A stretch of DNA of 64,000 nucleotides from positions 933,001 to 997,000 of the forward strand of contig NC_016027.1 in assembly GCF_000182745.2 (NCBI RefSeq), written 5' to 3'. The notes beneath the pieces were generated by a model, which saw nothing but the letters and a program-made list of their open reading frames with translations, ran no database searches and was not told where the DNA came from. The translations under genes and the position numbers were made by a program. Of this stretch, positions 8,921 through 19,391 are shown piece by piece. Each line of letters starts with the position of its first letter. The stretch's first letter is position 1. The stretch is from Komagataeibacter medellinensis NBRC 3288 (lineage in GTDB: Bacteria > Pseudomonadota > Alphaproteobacteria > Acetobacterales > Acetobacteraceae).

Positions 8921-10308
8921 CACTGCTATGGAACCGCGCGGACCTGCTGGCCGCCACATCGGGGCGGTTCGCGGCTCCCCCCGGCGCAGATATCGCAGGC
9001 ACTGGCGTCTCGATCGACACGCGTACGCTGCAACCGGGCGATGTGTTCATCGCGCTGCGCGGCGAGAACAGCAACGGGCATGACCATGTGGCCCGCGCGC
9101 TGCAAGCCGGCGCGGCCTGCGTGGTGGCGCATGAGGACTGCGGGGCGGACCCGCGCATCCTGCGCGTGACTGATACACTGGCCGCCATGCAGGCCATGGC
9201 GCGTTACGCCCGCGCGCGCTTCGGCGGCCGCATGCTGGCCGTGACCGGCAGCGTAGGCAAGACATCGGTCAAGGACATGCTGCACGCGGCCCTTGCCGCC
9301 TGTGGCCCCACGCATTGTGCCGTGGCGTCCTACAACAACCACTGGGGCGTGCCACTTACACTGGCGCGGCTGCCTGCCGATGCCGCGTACTGCGTATGCG
9401 AGATCGGGATGAACCACGCAGGCGAGATCGCGCCGCTGGCCGCCATGGTGCGGCCAGATGTGGCGGTGGTGACAACGGTCGCCTCATCCCATCTCGGGCT
9501 CATGGGCAGTGTGGACGCCATTGCGCGCGAGAAGGCCGAGATTCTGCTGGCCCTGCCCAAAGGCGGTACTGGCATCATTCCCGATGGCGTAACCGGCCAG
9601 GTGTATTTTGAACACAATGCCGCCCGCGCGGGTGCCGCATTGTGGCGGGCAGGCATGCAGGCGGGGTGCGCCATCGTGCCCGGCGCGGTGCAGGCCACGG
9701 CAACGGGCAGCGATTTCAGCCTGAGCATGCCGAGCTGGCAGGGGCGCGCGCATGTTGGCGCACCCGGCCGGCACATGGCCGCCAACGCCATGCTAGCGCT
9801 GGGGGCGGCCTGCGCCGCGGGGGCCGACATGGCGCGCGCGGTGGCGGGCCTTGCCACCTTCCGCCCCGGTGCGGGGCGTGGCGCCATGGTACGGGTGATG
9901 CAGGACAAGGTTGCCCTGCTTGATGAAAGCTACAATGCCTCCCCCGCCTCCGTTCAGGCGGCTCTGGACCTGCTGGGACTTGTTGCCGCCGGGCGGCGCG
10001 TTGCCGTTGTGGGTGACATGCTTGAACTGGGCGCGTTTGCGGGGCATGAGCATGTCTCCCTCCTTCCTGCCGTCCGCGCAAACGCGGATATTGTCTTCTG
10101 TTGCGGCCCGAATATGAAAAAACTCTACGACAGCCTGCCTCCTTCCCTGCAGGGGGCATGGACCCCTGATTCCGCGCAGCTTGCCCCGCTGGTGCGCGCG
10201 GCCCTGCGCGCAGGGGATACCGTCATGGTCAAGGGCAGCCTTGGCAGCCGCATGCGCCATGTCGTTACCGCCTTACAGGCGGATGATGCGCGGGTGGGAC
10301 CGGCCTGA
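8917..10308 (+). CDS. murF: UDP-MurNAc-tripeptide--D-alanyl-D-alanine ligase
   Basis: MurF adds the D-Ala-D-Ala dipeptide to UDP-MurNAc-tripeptide, the last cytosolic stem-peptide step. The 463-aa product shows the ATP loop [13 protein letters not shown] (about 108-120), the [11 protein letters not shown] segment, the acidic [10 protein letters not shown] motif and [15 protein letters not shown] in the C-terminal half. It overlaps murE by four bases, and its final A is the first base of the mraY start (TGATG), indicating tight coupling. Confidence 0.96.
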   Translation: MTLLWNRADLLAATSGRFAAPPGADIAGTGVSIDTRTLQPGDVFIALRGENSNGHDHVARALQAGAACVVAHEDCGADPRILRVTDTLAAMQAMARYARARFGGRMLAVTGSVGKTSVKDMLHAALAACGPTHCAVASYNNHWGVPLTLARLPADAAYCVCEIGMNHAGEIAPLAAMVRPDVAVVTTVASSHLGLMGSVDAIAREKAEILLALPKGGTGIIPDGVTGQVYFEHNAARAGAALWRAGMQAGCAIVPGAVQATATGSDFSLSMPSWQGRAHVGAPGRHMAANAMLALGAACAAGADMARAVAGLATFRPGAGRGAMVRVMQDKVALLDESYNASPASVQAALDLLGLVAAGRRVAVVGDMLELGAFAGHEHVSLLPAVRANADIVFCCGPNMKKLYDSLPPSLQGAWTPDSAQLAPLVRAALRAGDTVMVKGSLGSRMRHVVTALQADDARVGPA

Positions 10309-11399
10309 TGCTGTATGACCTGTTCCAGCAGCATGCCACGGCCCATACCTCCGTGCTCAACCTGTTCCGCTACATCACGTTCCGCGCAGGCGCCGCATGC
10401 CTGACCGCGCTGGTAATCAGCCTATGTCTGGGCAACCCGCTGATCGCGCAGTTGCGCCGCATCCAGCGCGGTGGCCAGCCGATCCGCGCGCTGGGGCCGG
10501 AGCGGCACCTGATTGAAAAGGTGGGCACGCCAACCATGGGCGGCGTGCTGATCCTGCTCTCGCTATTTGGTTCCACCCTTTTGTGGGCGGACCTGACCAA
10601 CGGGTTTGTCTGGGCGGTGATGCTGACCACGCTGGCCTTTGGCGCGGTCGGCTTTGCCGATGATTATCTCAAGCTCTCACGCCGCAATACCGATGGCGTT
10701 TCCAAACGGATGCGGCTGGGGTGCGAGTTCGGGGCCTCGCTGATTGGCGGGATCTGGCTGGAACACATGATGCCGCCCGACCTTGCCAACCACCTCGCCT
10801 TCCCGTTCGTCAAGGACCTGCTGCTGCCGTTGGGCTACGCCTTCCCGCTGTTTGCCATGATCACCATTACCGGGTTTGGCAACGCCGTGAACTTTACCGA
10901 CGGGCTGGACGGGCTGGCCATCGTGCCGGTCATTGTGGCGGCTCTTGTGTTCGCGCTGATTTCCTATCTGGTGGGCAACCATGTATTTGCCGACTACCTG
11001 CAACTGCACGCCGTGCCCGGCACGGGGGAACTTGGGGTGTTCTGTTCCGCACTGGTGGGGGCGGGGCTTGGCTTCCTGTGGTTCAACGCGCCGCCAGCCG
11101 CCGTGTTCATGGGGGATACGGGATCACTTGCGCTGGGTGGCGCGCTGGGGGCAGTGGCCATCGCGGTCAAGCACGAACTGGTACTGTGCATCGTGGGTGG
11201 GCTGTTTGTGGTGGAGACGCTCTCGGTCATCATTCAGGTGTTCTGGTACAAGCGCACCGGGCGGCGAGTGTTCCTGATGGCGCCGCTGCACCACCATTTC
11301 GAGAAAAAAGGCTGGGCGGAATCCAAGATCGTGATCCGCTTCTGGATCGTGTCCATCGTGCTGGGGCTGTGTGGTCTGGCCACGCTGAAACTGCGGTGA
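10308..11399 (+). CDS. mraY: Phospho-N-acetylmuramoyl-pentapeptide-transferase
   Basis: MraY transfers phospho-MurNAc-pentapeptide to undecaprenyl phosphate, giving lipid I at the inner membrane. The 363-aa polytopic protein has about ten hydrophobic segments. Its hallmark motifs include [15 protein letters not shown] (double Asp), [10 protein letters not shown], the MGDTGS cytoplasmic loop and [12 protein letters not shown] near the C-terminus. It is coupled to murF (TGATG) and overlaps the murD start. Confidence 0.96.
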   Translation: MLYDLFQQHATAHTSVLNLFRYITFRAGAACLTALVISLCLGNPLIAQLRRIQRGGQPIRALGPERHLIEKVGTPTMGGVLILLSLFGSTLLWADLTNGFVWAVMLTTLAFGAVGFADDYLKLSRRNTDGVSKRMRLGCEFGASLIGGIWLEHMMPPDLANHLAFPFVKDLLLPLGYAFPLFAMITITGFGNAVNFTDGLDGLAIVPVIVAALVFALISYLVGNHVFADYLQLHAVPGTGELGVFCSALVGAGLGFLWFNAPPAAVFMGDTGSLALGGALGAVAIAVKHELVLCIVGGLFVVETLSVIIQVFWYKRTGRRVFLMAPLHHHFEKKGWAESKIVIRFWIVSIVLGLCGLATLKLR

Positions 11400-12796
11400 A
11401 CACGTCCTTCCCTCCCACCCTGTTCGCGGGCCACCACTACGGGGTGGTGGGCCTGGGCCGCAACGGCAATGCTGCCGTGGCCGCCCTGCTGGCCATGGGG
11501 GCCAGCGTGCAGGCATGGGATGACAGTGCCACCAGCCGTGAAGCACTACCTGTCCACCCGCGACTGAAGGTTGAACCCTTCACGACCATGATCGGGCTTG
11601 CGGGGCTGGTGCTCTCTCCGGGCATTGCGCATATCCTGCCCACCCCCCACCCGCTTGCGCGCATGGCGGTTGCGGCGGGGGTGCCCATCGTGTCGGATGC
11701 GGAACTGCTGTTCCGCGCCGTGCGGGCGGCAGGCAGCCGCGCGCGGTTTGCGGGCATTACCGGCACCAATGGCAAATCGACCACCACGGTCCTGCTGGCG
11801 CACATGCTGGCCAGTTGCGGCATACCTGTTGCAGCAGGCGGCAACCTTGGCCCGGCTGCCCTGGCGCTACCGCTCCTGCCTGATGACGGGGTGTACGTGC
11901 TGGAAATGTCGAGCTACATGCTCGAACGCCTGGACCGGCTGCATTTCGATGCTGCCTGCCTGCTTAACCTGACACCCGACCACCTTGATCGCCATGGCGA
12001 CATGGCCGGCTACACGGCGGCCAAGCTGCATGTGTTCGACCATCAGCACGCGGGTGATCTGGCGGTGCTGGGGGCAACCCTGCCCGATTACGCACGCCTG
12101 CACCGCTTCCTTGCGGCAACCCGCGTGCGCATTGCCTGCGTAAGCGGGGCGGATGTGGAACAGTGCGACTATTACTGCACCCCCCATGCGCTGTGTGACC
12201 GGAATGGCGTAATTACCGATCTGGACCACGTGACGGACCTGCCCGGCACCCATAACCGCGAGAACGCGGCCGCCGCCACTGCCATGGCGCTGCATCTGGG
12301 CATGCCACGGACAGACGTGAAAGCGGCACTGGTCTCGTTCAGCGCGCTGGACCACCGGCAGAAACTGGTGGGGCAGATTAACGGCGTGCGCTTCATCAAT
12401 GACAGTAAGGCCACCAATGCCGATGCGACGGCGCGTGCGCTGGTCTGCCACGAACGGCTGGTCTGGATTGCGGGCGGCACGGCGAAGGCGGGCGGGATAG
12501 GGGAACTGGCCCCCCTGTTCGGCCATGTGGCCCTTGCGCTGCTGATCGGGCGCGACGCGCCGGTGCTGGCGGCAACGCTGGCGCAGCACGATGTGCCCTA
12601 CCGCATTGTCGATACGCTTGAGCGCGCGGTGCCACAGGCGCTGGGGGCCGCGCGCACGCTGGGGGTGGATGTGGTCATACTCTCGCCTGCCTGCGCCAGT
12701 TTTGACCAGTTCAGCGGGTTTGAAGCTCGCGGCGCGCGTTTTGCGGCACTGGTGCATGACCTGGCCCATGGGGCAGATGGAACCATGACGGGATGA
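11396..12796 (+). CDS. murD: UDP-N-acetylmuramoyl-L-alanine--D-glutamate ligase
   Basis: MurD adds D-glutamate, the second stem-peptide residue. GTG at 11396 was taken as the start because it overlaps the mraY stop and begins just before the Rossmann-like [10 protein letters not shown] motif. The longer open frame upstream runs through mraY and is spurious. The 466-aa protein has the ATP loop [13 protein letters not shown] (about 117-129), [11 protein letters not shown], and [11 protein letters not shown] in the central and C-terminal domains. Its stop overlaps ftsW (ATGA). Confidence 0.95.
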   Translation: MNTSFPPTLFAGHHYGVVGLGRNGNAAVAALLAMGASVQAWDDSATSREALPVHPRLKVEPFTTMIGLAGLVLSPGIAHILPTPHPLARMAVAAGVPIVSDAELLFRAVRAAGSRARFAGITGTNGKSTTTVLLAHMLASCGIPVAAGGNLGPAALALPLLPDDGVYVLEMSSYMLERLDRLHFDAACLLNLTPDHLDRHGDMAGYTAAKLHVFDHQHAGDLAVLGATLPDYARLHRFLAATRVRIACVSGADVEQCDYYCTPHALCDRNGVITDLDHVTDLPGTHNRENAAAATAMALHLGMPRTDVKAALVSFSALDHRQKLVGQINGVRFINDSKATNADATARALVCHERLVWIAGGTAKAGGIGELAPLFGHVALALLIGRDAPVLAATLAQHDVPYRIVDTLERAVPQALGAARTLGVDVVILSPACASFDQFSGFEARGARFAALVHDLAHGADGTMTG

Positions 12797-13965
12797 GCAA
12801 CCTGTCGCGCATCAACACTTCCAATGCCGCAAAGTGGTGGCGGAGCATCGACCGGGTCACGCTGATCTGCGTGGGTATCCTGATCGGGTTCGGCTATATC
12901 CTGATGCTGGCGGCCAGCCCGGCGGTGGCGGTGCGTATCGGTGCCTCACGCGATATGTTTATCTTCAAGCAGGTCTGCTTCCTGCTCCTTGCACTGGTGA
13001 TCGTCATCGTCACGTCGCGCCTGTCATTGCGCGGGGTGCGGCTTACAGCGTGGATCGGGTTTGCGCTGGCGCTGGGGGCAACGTTCCTTACCCTTGTGCA
13101 TGGCATCGAGATCAAGGGGGCGCGGCGGTGGATCGCACTGCCCATGATGTCGGTCCAGCCATCGGAATTCCTCAAGCCATTCTTTGCCGTGATCACGGCA
13201 TGGCTACTGACGCAGCGCAGCGTGAAAACGCATTTCCCCGGCATGATCATAGCGCTGGGGCTGTTCGGAATTGTGCTGTTCCTGCTCAAGTCCCAGCCCG
13301 ATATCGGTATGCTGAGCGTGATTACCACGGTATTCTTGGCCCAGCTTTTCCTTGATGGCATGAGCCTGTTCCTGGTGGGTGCGGGCGTGGCTAGCATGGT
13401 GGCGGCGTTTGTGGGGGCTTATATGGTGTTCCCGCATGTGCGCTCGCGCGTGGAGCGCTTCCTCCACCCCGCCGTAGGTGACCATTACCAGATCGATACC
13501 GCACTGCGCGCCTTTGGCAATGGCGGCCTGCTGGGACGTGGTCCCGGCGAGGGACGGGTGAAGGACCTGCTGCCCGATGCCCATGCCGACTTCGTATTCG
13601 CCGTGGCGGGGGAAGAATTCGGCATGCTGATCTGCCTGTTCATCATTGGCGTGTTCGCCACCATCGTCATCCGCACGCTTCTACGCCTGCTGCATGAGAA
13701 AGACCCCTTCATCGCGGTGGCCACGGCGGGGCTGGTCACGGGGTTCGGGCTACAGGCATTCGTCAACATGGGTTCGACCCTGCACCTTATTCCCACCAAG
13801 GGCATGACGCTGCCTTTCATCTCCTATGGTGGTTCCTCCGCCATGTCGGTTGCGCTTACAATCGGCATGGTTCTGGCACTGACCCGCAACCGGGTGGGAG
13901 ATGACCTGCTGTTCGGTTCGGTCTCATCGCCACCTTCATCACCATCGCAGAAAGTCCCGTCATGA
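12793..13965 (+). CDS. ftsW: Septal peptidoglycan glycosyltransferase FtsW
   Basis: FtsW is the SEDS-family polymerase that extends glycan strands at the septum with FtsI. The 390-aa product has about ten membrane helices, the conserved GARRWIALPMMSVQPSEF stretch after helix 3-4, and the late loop GSTLHLIPTKGMTLPFISYGGSS. The cytosolic C-terminus ends in a Ser/Pro-rich tail. It is overlapped by murD before and murG after. Confidence 0.95.
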   Translation: MSNLSRINTSNAAKWWRSIDRVTLICVGILIGFGYILMLAASPAVAVRIGASRDMFIFKQVCFLLLALVIVIVTSRLSLRGVRLTAWIGFALALGATFLTLVHGIEIKGARRWIALPMMSVQPSEFLKPFFAVITAWLLTQRSVKTHFPGMIIALGLFGIVLFLLKSQPDIGMLSVITTVFLAQLFLDGMSLFLVGAGVASMVAAFVGAYMVFPHVRSRVERFLHPAVGDHYQIDTALRAFGNGGLLGRGPGEGRVKDLLPDAHADFVFAVAGEEFGMLICLFIIGVFATIVIRTLLRLLHEKDPFIAVATAGLVTGFGLQAFVNMGSTLHLIPTKGMTLPFISYGGSSAMSVALTIGMVLALTRNRVGDDLLFGSVSSPPSSPSQKVPS

Positions 13966-15077
13966 CCCGTCACTGCATTGCCGTTGCGGCCGGTGGTACC
14001 GGCGGCCACTTCTTTCCCGCCGAAGCGCTGGCCTGCGAACTGGTGCGCCGGGGGCATGACATCATCCTCATGACCGACCGGCGCGCGGGCACGCGCAAAA
14101 CCGGCGTCTTTGCCGGGCGCCAGCAGTTTATCCTGCCGGGTGCCGGCATTGCGGGGCGCGGCATGGTGCGCGCAACCCGGGCAGCCCTTGCACTGGCGCG
14201 TGGCACCGCACAGGCGCGCGGCATACTGGGGCGCATCCGGCCGGCCGCCATCATTGGTTTCGGAGGGTATCCGTCCGTGCCGCCGCTGCTGGCGGGCAGC
14301 CTCCTGCCAAAAGCGCAGCGCCCGCTCCTGTTCCTGCATGAAGGCAATGCGGTGCTGGGCAAGGCTAACGGCTTCCTGGCGGGAAGGATGGACGGGATCG
14401 CCACGTCCTTCCCCGTGGTGGCGGGCGTGCCTGCGGGCGTGCCCACTACCCTGACCGGCATGCCCGTACGGCGTGATATCGCAGCCCTGGGGGGGGAAGG
14501 CTATGTCCCCTCCAACGGAGTCATCAACCTGCTGGTCTGGGGCGGGTCTCTGGGGGCGCGCGTGTTCAGCGATGTCGTGCCGCCAGCGCTCGCCGCCCTG
14601 CCCCCTGCCCTGCGCGCACGCGTGCAGGTGACCCAGCAGGCACGGGCCGAGGATGTGGACCGGGTCGGTGCCGCCTACCGCACGGCTGGCATTCCCGCCA
14701 TTGTCGCCCCCTTCCTGAGCGACGTGCCCGAACTGCTGCATACCGCCCATCTGGTGATCGGTCGCGCCGGTGGCTCATCGGTGGCGGAGCTTACGGTGGC
14801 GGGCCGCCCGTCGCTGCTGGTACCGCTCCCCATTGCCGCACGCGATGAACAGGGTGCCAACGCGCAGGCGCTGGAGGATGCAGGGGCGGCTTGGATGATC
14901 CGCCAGCCGCAGTTTACCCCGCAGGCGCTGACCGAACGGCTGGTCAGCCTGCTGGCCGACCGCGACCTGCTGGCCCGCACGGCACAGGCCGCCGCGGGCC
15001 TTGGCCGCCCCGATGCCGCCGCCCGTCTGGCCGACATGATAGAAGCCCGCTTGCCTGACCGGCCCCACGCCGCTTAA
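13962..15077 (+). CDS. murG: UDP-GlcNAc:lipid I N-acetylglucosaminyltransferase
   Basis: MurG makes lipid II by adding GlcNAc to lipid I on the inner face of the membrane. At 371 aa it has a normal GT28 length. The G loop AAGGTGGHFFPAEALA is at residues 8-23, and GFGGYPSVPPLLAG and the C-terminal donor-site segments WGGSLGARVFS and GRAGGSSVAELTVAGRPSLLVPL follow. It starts with an ATGA overlap on ftsW. A 33-bp gap with a GGAGA site precedes murC. Confidence 0.95.
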   Translation: MTRHCIAVAAGGTGGHFFPAEALACELVRRGHDIILMTDRRAGTRKTGVFAGRQQFILPGAGIAGRGMVRATRAALALARGTAQARGILGRIRPAAIIGFGGYPSVPPLLAGSLLPKAQRPLLFLHEGNAVLGKANGFLAGRMDGIATSFPVVAGVPAGVPTTLTGMPVRRDIAALGGEGYVPSNGVINLLVWGGSLGARVFSDVVPPALAALPPALRARVQVTQQARAEDVDRVGAAYRTAGIPAIVAPFLSDVPELLHTAHLVIGRAGGSSVAELTVAGRPSLLVPLPIAARDEQGANAQALEDAGAAWMIRQPQFTPQALTERLVSLLADRDLLARTAQAAAGLGRPDAAARLADMIEARLPDRPHAA

Positions 15078-15110
15078 TTCCCGCCTGCGCGTATACGGAG
15101 ACCTGACCCC

Positions 15111-16559
15111 ATGAGAGCCCTGCCCCTTTCCATTGGCACCATCCACTTTGTCGGCATTGGCGGCATCGGCATGTCCGGTATTGCCGAAGTGCTGCACATG
15201 CTTGGCTACGCGGTGCAGGGTTCCGACATTGCCGAAAATGCGAATGTCACCCGCCTGCGCGCGGCGGGCATTCCCGTCACCATCGGCCATGATGCAGCCA
15301 ACCTTGGCAATGCGCAGGTGGTGGTGACATCAACCGCCGTGCAGCGCGACAACCCCGAGGTCGTGGCCGCGCGCGCGCGCCTGATCCCGGTGGTGCGGCG
15401 GGCGGAGATGCTGGCTGAACTGATGCGCCTGCGCTGGTCGGTGGCGGTTGGCGGCACGCATGGCAAGACCACCACCACCAGCCTTGTTGCCGCTGTGCTG
15501 GAAGCGGCAAAGCTGGACCCCACGGTCATCAACGGCGGCATTATCGAAGCCTATGGCACCAACACCCGCATGGGTTCAGGCGACTGGATGGTGGTGGAAG
15601 CCGATGAGAGCGATGGCTCGTTCCTGCGCCTGCCCTCCGTCATTACGGTCGTGACCAACATGGACCCCGAGCACCTGGACCACTGGGGCACGGAAGAGGC
15701 CATGCAGGCGGCGTATGACCAGTTTGTCTCCAACATCCCGTTCTACGGCTTTGCAGTACTGTGCATCGACCACCCGGCAGTCCAGCAGATGATCCCGCGC
15801 CTGTCGGATCACCGGATCATCACCTACGGCTTCTCACCACAGGCGGACGTGCGCGCGGAAAAGGTGATTACCGACAAACTGGGCGCAACCTTCGAGGTCG
15901 TGATTACCAACCGTACCCGCAACCGCTCACGCCGGGCGGGGCCGTTCCGCCTGCCCATGCTGGGCCACCACAACGTGCAGAACGCGCTGGCGGCCATTGC
16001 GGTGGGTACCGAGATGGAAATAGACGACGCCACCATCCGCTCCGCCTTTGCCGCCTTCCGTGGGGTCAAGCGCCGCTTTACCCGCACGGGCGAGACCGGG
16101 GGCATCACCATCATCGACGATTACGGCCACCACCCGGTAGAGATTGCGGCCGTGCTGAAGGCGGCGCGCCAGGCCGGTGCGGGCAATGTAATAGCGGTGA
16201 TGCAGCCGCACCGCTATTCCCGCCTCAAGAGCCTGTTCAACGAGTTCTGCACCTGCATGAACGATGCGGGCACCGTGATCATAGCCGATGTGTATGCCGC
16301 AGGCGAAAAGCCAATTGAAGGCATTGACCGCGATGCGCTGGTCGAGGGTCTGCGTGAGCGGGGCCATCGCTCCGTTGTGCCCCTGCCCGGCCCCGAGCAC
16401 CTGGCGGAGATGATCAACGCCATCGCCCGCCCAGGTGACTTTGTAGTGTGCCTGGGCGCAGGCAGCATCACCAACTGGGCGCAGGCACTGCCCGCCCAGC
16501 TTGCCGACCTGCAGGGCATTGCCCATGCTCCCGCCCAGAAGGCGGATGCCCATTCATGA
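15111..16559 (+). CDS. murC: UDP-N-acetylmuramate--L-alanine ligase
   Basis: MurC adds L-alanine, the first stem residue, to UDP-MurNAc. The 482-aa protein has the N-terminal [16 protein letters not shown] Rossmann motif, the P-loop [13 protein letters not shown] near 118-130, EADESDGSF, and [10 protein letters not shown] in the C-terminal domain. GGAGA at about 15098 serves as ribosome binding site. Its stop overlaps murB. Confidence 0.96.
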   Translation: MRALPLSIGTIHFVGIGGIGMSGIAEVLHMLGYAVQGSDIAENANVTRLRAAGIPVTIGHDAANLGNAQVVVTSTAVQRDNPEVVAARARLIPVVRRAEMLAELMRLRWSVAVGGTHGKTTTTSLVAAVLEAAKLDPTVINGGIIEAYGTNTRMGSGDWMVVEADESDGSFLRLPSVITVVTNMDPEHLDHWGTEEAMQAAYDQFVSNIPFYGFAVLCIDHPAVQQMIPRLSDHRIITYGFSPQADVRAEKVITDKLGATFEVVITNRTRNRSRRAGPFRLPMLGHHNVQNALAAIAVGTEMEIDDATIRSAFAAFRGVKRRFTRTGETGGITIIDDYGHHPVEIAAVLKAARQAGAGNVIAVMQPHRYSRLKSLFNEFCTCMNDAGTVIIADVYAAGEKPIEGIDRDALVEGLRERGHRSVVPLPGPEHLAEMINAIARPGDFVVCLGAGSITNWAQALPAQLADLQGIAHAPAQKADAHS

Positions 16560-17524
16560 CCGACACCCCCGCCCCCCTGCCGCAATGGGCACAGGTTCTG
16601 GATACGGATGATTTCCGCCCCCATGGCCGCCTGACACCGCAGGCCAGGCTTGGCGCGCGCACGTGGTTCCGCGTGGGCGGGGCGGCGGAACTGCTGTTCC
16701 AGCCCGCCAGCGCCGATGACCTGGCGCAGGTGATGAAGCGCTTACCGCTGGAAGTGCCCGTCCTGCCGCTTGGGGCATGCTCCAACGTGATCGTGCGCGA
16801 TGGCGGGATTGACGGGATGGTCATCCGCATGGCGCGTGGTTTTTCCACCATTGCGCGCGATGGTGAGGGGCTGGTGGCAGGCGCTGCATGCCTTGACATG
16901 ACGGTGGCCGAACACGCGGCGGAGGCCGGGCTGTCGGGGCTGGAATTCCTTGCCGGCATTCCCGGCTCCATCGGGGGGGCGGTGGCGATGAATGCCGGGG
17001 CCTACGGGTCGGATATGGCAGCGGTGCTGGACTGGGTGGAAATAATCACGCGCGACGGGCGGCTCCTGCGCCTGCCCGCCGCATCGCTTGATTTTGGCTA
17101 CCGGCACGCAACCCTGCCCCCGCAGTCCGTTGTCGTGCGGGTTAGGCTTGCGGGGGTGGGGGCACCAGCCGCCATCATCCGCCAGCGCATTGAGGAAATA
17201 CGCGCAGCGCGTGAAGCCGCGCAACCCGTGCGTGCCCGCACCGGGGGCTCCACCTTCCGCAACCCCGACCCGGACGAATCGGGGCGCAAGGCATGGGAAC
17301 TGATTGATGCCGCGGGCTGTCGCGGCCTGCGGGTGGGAGGGGCCCAGATGAGCGAGAAACACTGCAACTTCATGCTCAATACCGGTAATGCCACCGCCGC
17401 CGACCTGGAAGGGTTGGGCGATGAGGTCCGCCGCCGGGTGCTTGGGCATACCGGGGTAAGCCTGCGCTGGGAGATCAGACGAATCGGCTGCCCGGCCCAT
17501 GTCGGTACGGGAGCCCGCGCATGA
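16556..17524 (+). CDS. murB: UDP-N-acetylenolpyruvoylglucosamine reductase
   Basis: MurB reduces the enolpyruvyl group to give UDP-MurNAc, using NADPH and FAD. ATG 16556 ([11 protein letters not shown]) was chosen because it overlaps the murC stop; the longer frame upstream lies inside murC. The 322-aa product shows the FAD-binding region [28 protein letters not shown] and [18 protein letters not shown], the substrate-site [11 protein letters not shown], and [18 protein letters not shown]. It looks like a type I MurB. It precedes ddl with an ATGA overlap. Confidence 0.95.
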   Translation: MTDTPAPLPQWAQVLDTDDFRPHGRLTPQARLGARTWFRVGGAAELLFQPASADDLAQVMKRLPLEVPVLPLGACSNVIVRDGGIDGMVIRMARGFSTIARDGEGLVAGAACLDMTVAEHAAEAGLSGLEFLAGIPGSIGGAVAMNAGAYGSDMAAVLDWVEIITRDGRLLRLPAASLDFGYRHATLPPQSVVVRVRLAGVGAPAAIIRQRIEEIRAAREAAQPVRARTGGSTFRNPDPDESGRKAWELIDAAGCRGLRVGGAQMSEKHCNFMLNTGNATAADLEGLGDEVRRRVLGHTGVSLRWEIRRIGCPAHVGTGARA

Positions 17525-18462
17525 GCCGCCGCCAGATTGCCGTGCTGATGGGTGGCATGTCCGCCGAGCGTGAGGTCAGCCTGGACAGCGGGCGCAACGT
17601 GGCCCAGGCCCTGCGTGGGCTTGGCCATGACGTGCGCTGCATCGACGCTGGGGCCGACCTGTCCGCTATCGTGCGCGACCTGCATGACCACAGGCCCGAC
17701 GCCGTGTTCAACGCCCTGCATGGCCGCTTTGGCGAGGATGGGGCGATCCAGGGCGTGCTGGACTGGATGGGCATCGCCTACACCCATTCCGGCGTGCGGG
17801 CGTCGGCTACGGCCATGGACAAGGATGCCGCGCGCACGGTATTTGCCGCCGCCGGCCTGCCGGTCGCCACTGGCATGCTGCTCACACCGGCGGAACTGGG
17901 AAAAGCCGATCCCCTGCCCGCGCCCTATGTGGTCAAGCCGGTCAATGAAGGGTCATCGGTGGGGGTGGAAATCGTGCATGCGGGCAGCAACCGCCGCATG
18001 GCCATTGCCCAAGGCTGGGCGCACGGCCCCCACGTACTGGTGGAGGAATACATTCCCGGTCGGGAACTGACCGTGGGCGTGCTCGATGACCGTGCCCTGA
18101 CGGTAACCGACATAACCCCTGCCGCCACCGGTCCCAGCTTTTACGATTACGAGGCCAAATACGCAGTCGGCGGCTCCCGCCACGAACTGCCAGCGCGAAT
18201 CCACCCCGACGCCTTTGCACAGGCGCAGGCCCTTGCGCTGGCCGCCCACCGCGCCCTGGGCTGCCGGGGGGCCAGCCGTACCGATTTCCGTTATGATGAC
18301 ACAGCCAACCCCGACGCGCCGGGGCGCCTGGTTATTCTGGAAACCAATACCCAGCCGGGCATGACCCCCACATCCCTCCTGCCTGAACAGGCGGCAAGCC
18401 TGGGCATGGACTACGCAACCCTGTGCCAGTGGATGATTGACCACGCGACCTGTCGTACATGA
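17521..18462 (+). CDS. ddl: D-alanine--D-alanine ligase
   Basis: Ddl makes the D-Ala-D-Ala dipeptide used by MurF. The 313-aa ATP-grasp protein has the N-terminal VLMGGMSAEREVSLDSG motif, HGRFGEDGAIQG, VVKPVNEGSSVGVEIV (ATP-binding lysine and loop), EEYIPGRELTVGVL and the metal-site end ETNTQPGMT. It is coupled by ATGA overlaps to murB and ftsQ. Confidence 0.95.
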   Translation: MSRRQIAVLMGGMSAEREVSLDSGRNVAQALRGLGHDVRCIDAGADLSAIVRDLHDHRPDAVFNALHGRFGEDGAIQGVLDWMGIAYTHSGVRASATAMDKDAARTVFAAAGLPVATGMLLTPAELGKADPLPAPYVVKPVNEGSSVGVEIVHAGSNRRMAIAQGWAHGPHVLVEEYIPGRELTVGVLDDRALTVTDITPAATGPSFYDYEAKYAVGGSRHELPARIHPDAFAQAQALALAAHRALGCRGASRTDFRYDDTANPDAPGRLVILETNTQPGMTPTSLLPEQAASLGMDYATLCQWMIDHATCRT

Positions 18463-19391
18463 GGCGACCAAGCGACAGCAGTGACCGGCCTTCGCGGCTT
18501 TCCATCTTCCTGCGCCGCCAGAAACGCCTGATACGCCCCCTTCTGGTGCTGGCGGTTATGGTGGCGCTGGGAGCCGGGGGGGTAACGGCACTGCGGCATG
18601 TTGGCTCTGACGCCCGGTTCGCGGCACTGCGCGGGCGCATCATCAACATGCTGCCCCTGCGCGTGACCGAGATTGACGTGACCGGCTGCGTCCTGACCAG
18701 CGAGGCCGCACTCCAGCAGGCACTGGGCGTGCGCACGGGGGACTTCATACTGGGCTTTTCCGTCACGGCCGCGCGCGAGCGGATCGACGCGCTGCCCTTT
18801 GTTGACCATTCCGTGGTGGAGCGGCACCTGCCGGGCACCATCATCATCCATCTGTTCGAGCGCCGTCCCTTTGCCGTATGGCAAAATCACGGACATTTTA
18901 TGCTGATCGACCGCGAAGGCAACCAGGTGCGCGACCAGGGCATGACCGGCAAGGATGCCGAAGCCTTCATGCAACTGCCACTGGTGGTGGGGCCGGACGC
19001 CAACACGGCGGCGGCGGCGCTGATTGATGAGCTTTCCGCCCAGCCCGAAGTGCGCGCCCACGTGGCGGCCGCGGCGCGCGTGGGGCAGCGCCGGTGGAAC
19101 CTGACATTGCGCAACGGCACCACCGTGCTCCTGCCCGAAGGGCAGGAAGTCGCCGCCCTGAAGCGGCTTGCACAACTGCAGGAAAATATCAGAATACTGG
19201 ACCGGCCAGTCATTGCCATAGACATGCGCCTGCCCGACCGCCTGATCATACGTGAATCTCCCCTTGCCCCGGGCGACAATGAGCGCGACAAGGACGACAC
19301 GCAGCCACAGGCGGCCCCCACGGGCACGCAGGCGCCTGATGTGCCATGGCTTTCTTTACCCGATACCGGCCCAAGACGGAGGCGGGCATGA
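18459..19391 (+). CDS. ftsQ: Cell division protein FtsQ
   Basis: FtsQ is a bitopic divisome scaffold that recruits FtsL/FtsB. The 310-aa product has a basic cytosolic tail, a membrane helix at about residues 28-48, and a POTRA domain at about 63-130 (LRVTEIDVTGCVLTSEAAL to FERRPFAVWQ). The FtsQ/DivIB C-terminal domain follows. The last ~40 residues are polar and Pro-rich. It lies between ddl and ftsA with ATGA overlaps on both sides. Confidence 0.93.
   Translation: MRRPSDSSDRPSRLSIFLRRQKRLIRPLLVLAVMVALGAGGVTALRHVGSDARFAALRGRIINMLPLRVTEIDVTGCVLTSEAALQQALGVRTGDFILGFSVTAARERIDALPFVDHSVVERHLPGTIIIHLFERRPFAVWQNHGHFMLIDREGNQVRDQGMTGKDAEAFMQLPLVVGPDANTAAAALIDELSAQPEVRAHVAAAARVGQRRWNLTLRNGTTVLLPEGQEVAALKRLAQLQENIRILDRPVIAIDMRLPDRLIIRESPLAPGDNERDKDDTQPQAAPTGTQAPDVPWLSLPDTGPRRRRA

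Noticed and set aside
10721-11395. 5' extension of the murD frame through mraY
   Set aside because: It is a shifted reading of mraY; GTG at 11396 overlapping the mraY stop gives the normal MurD N-terminus.
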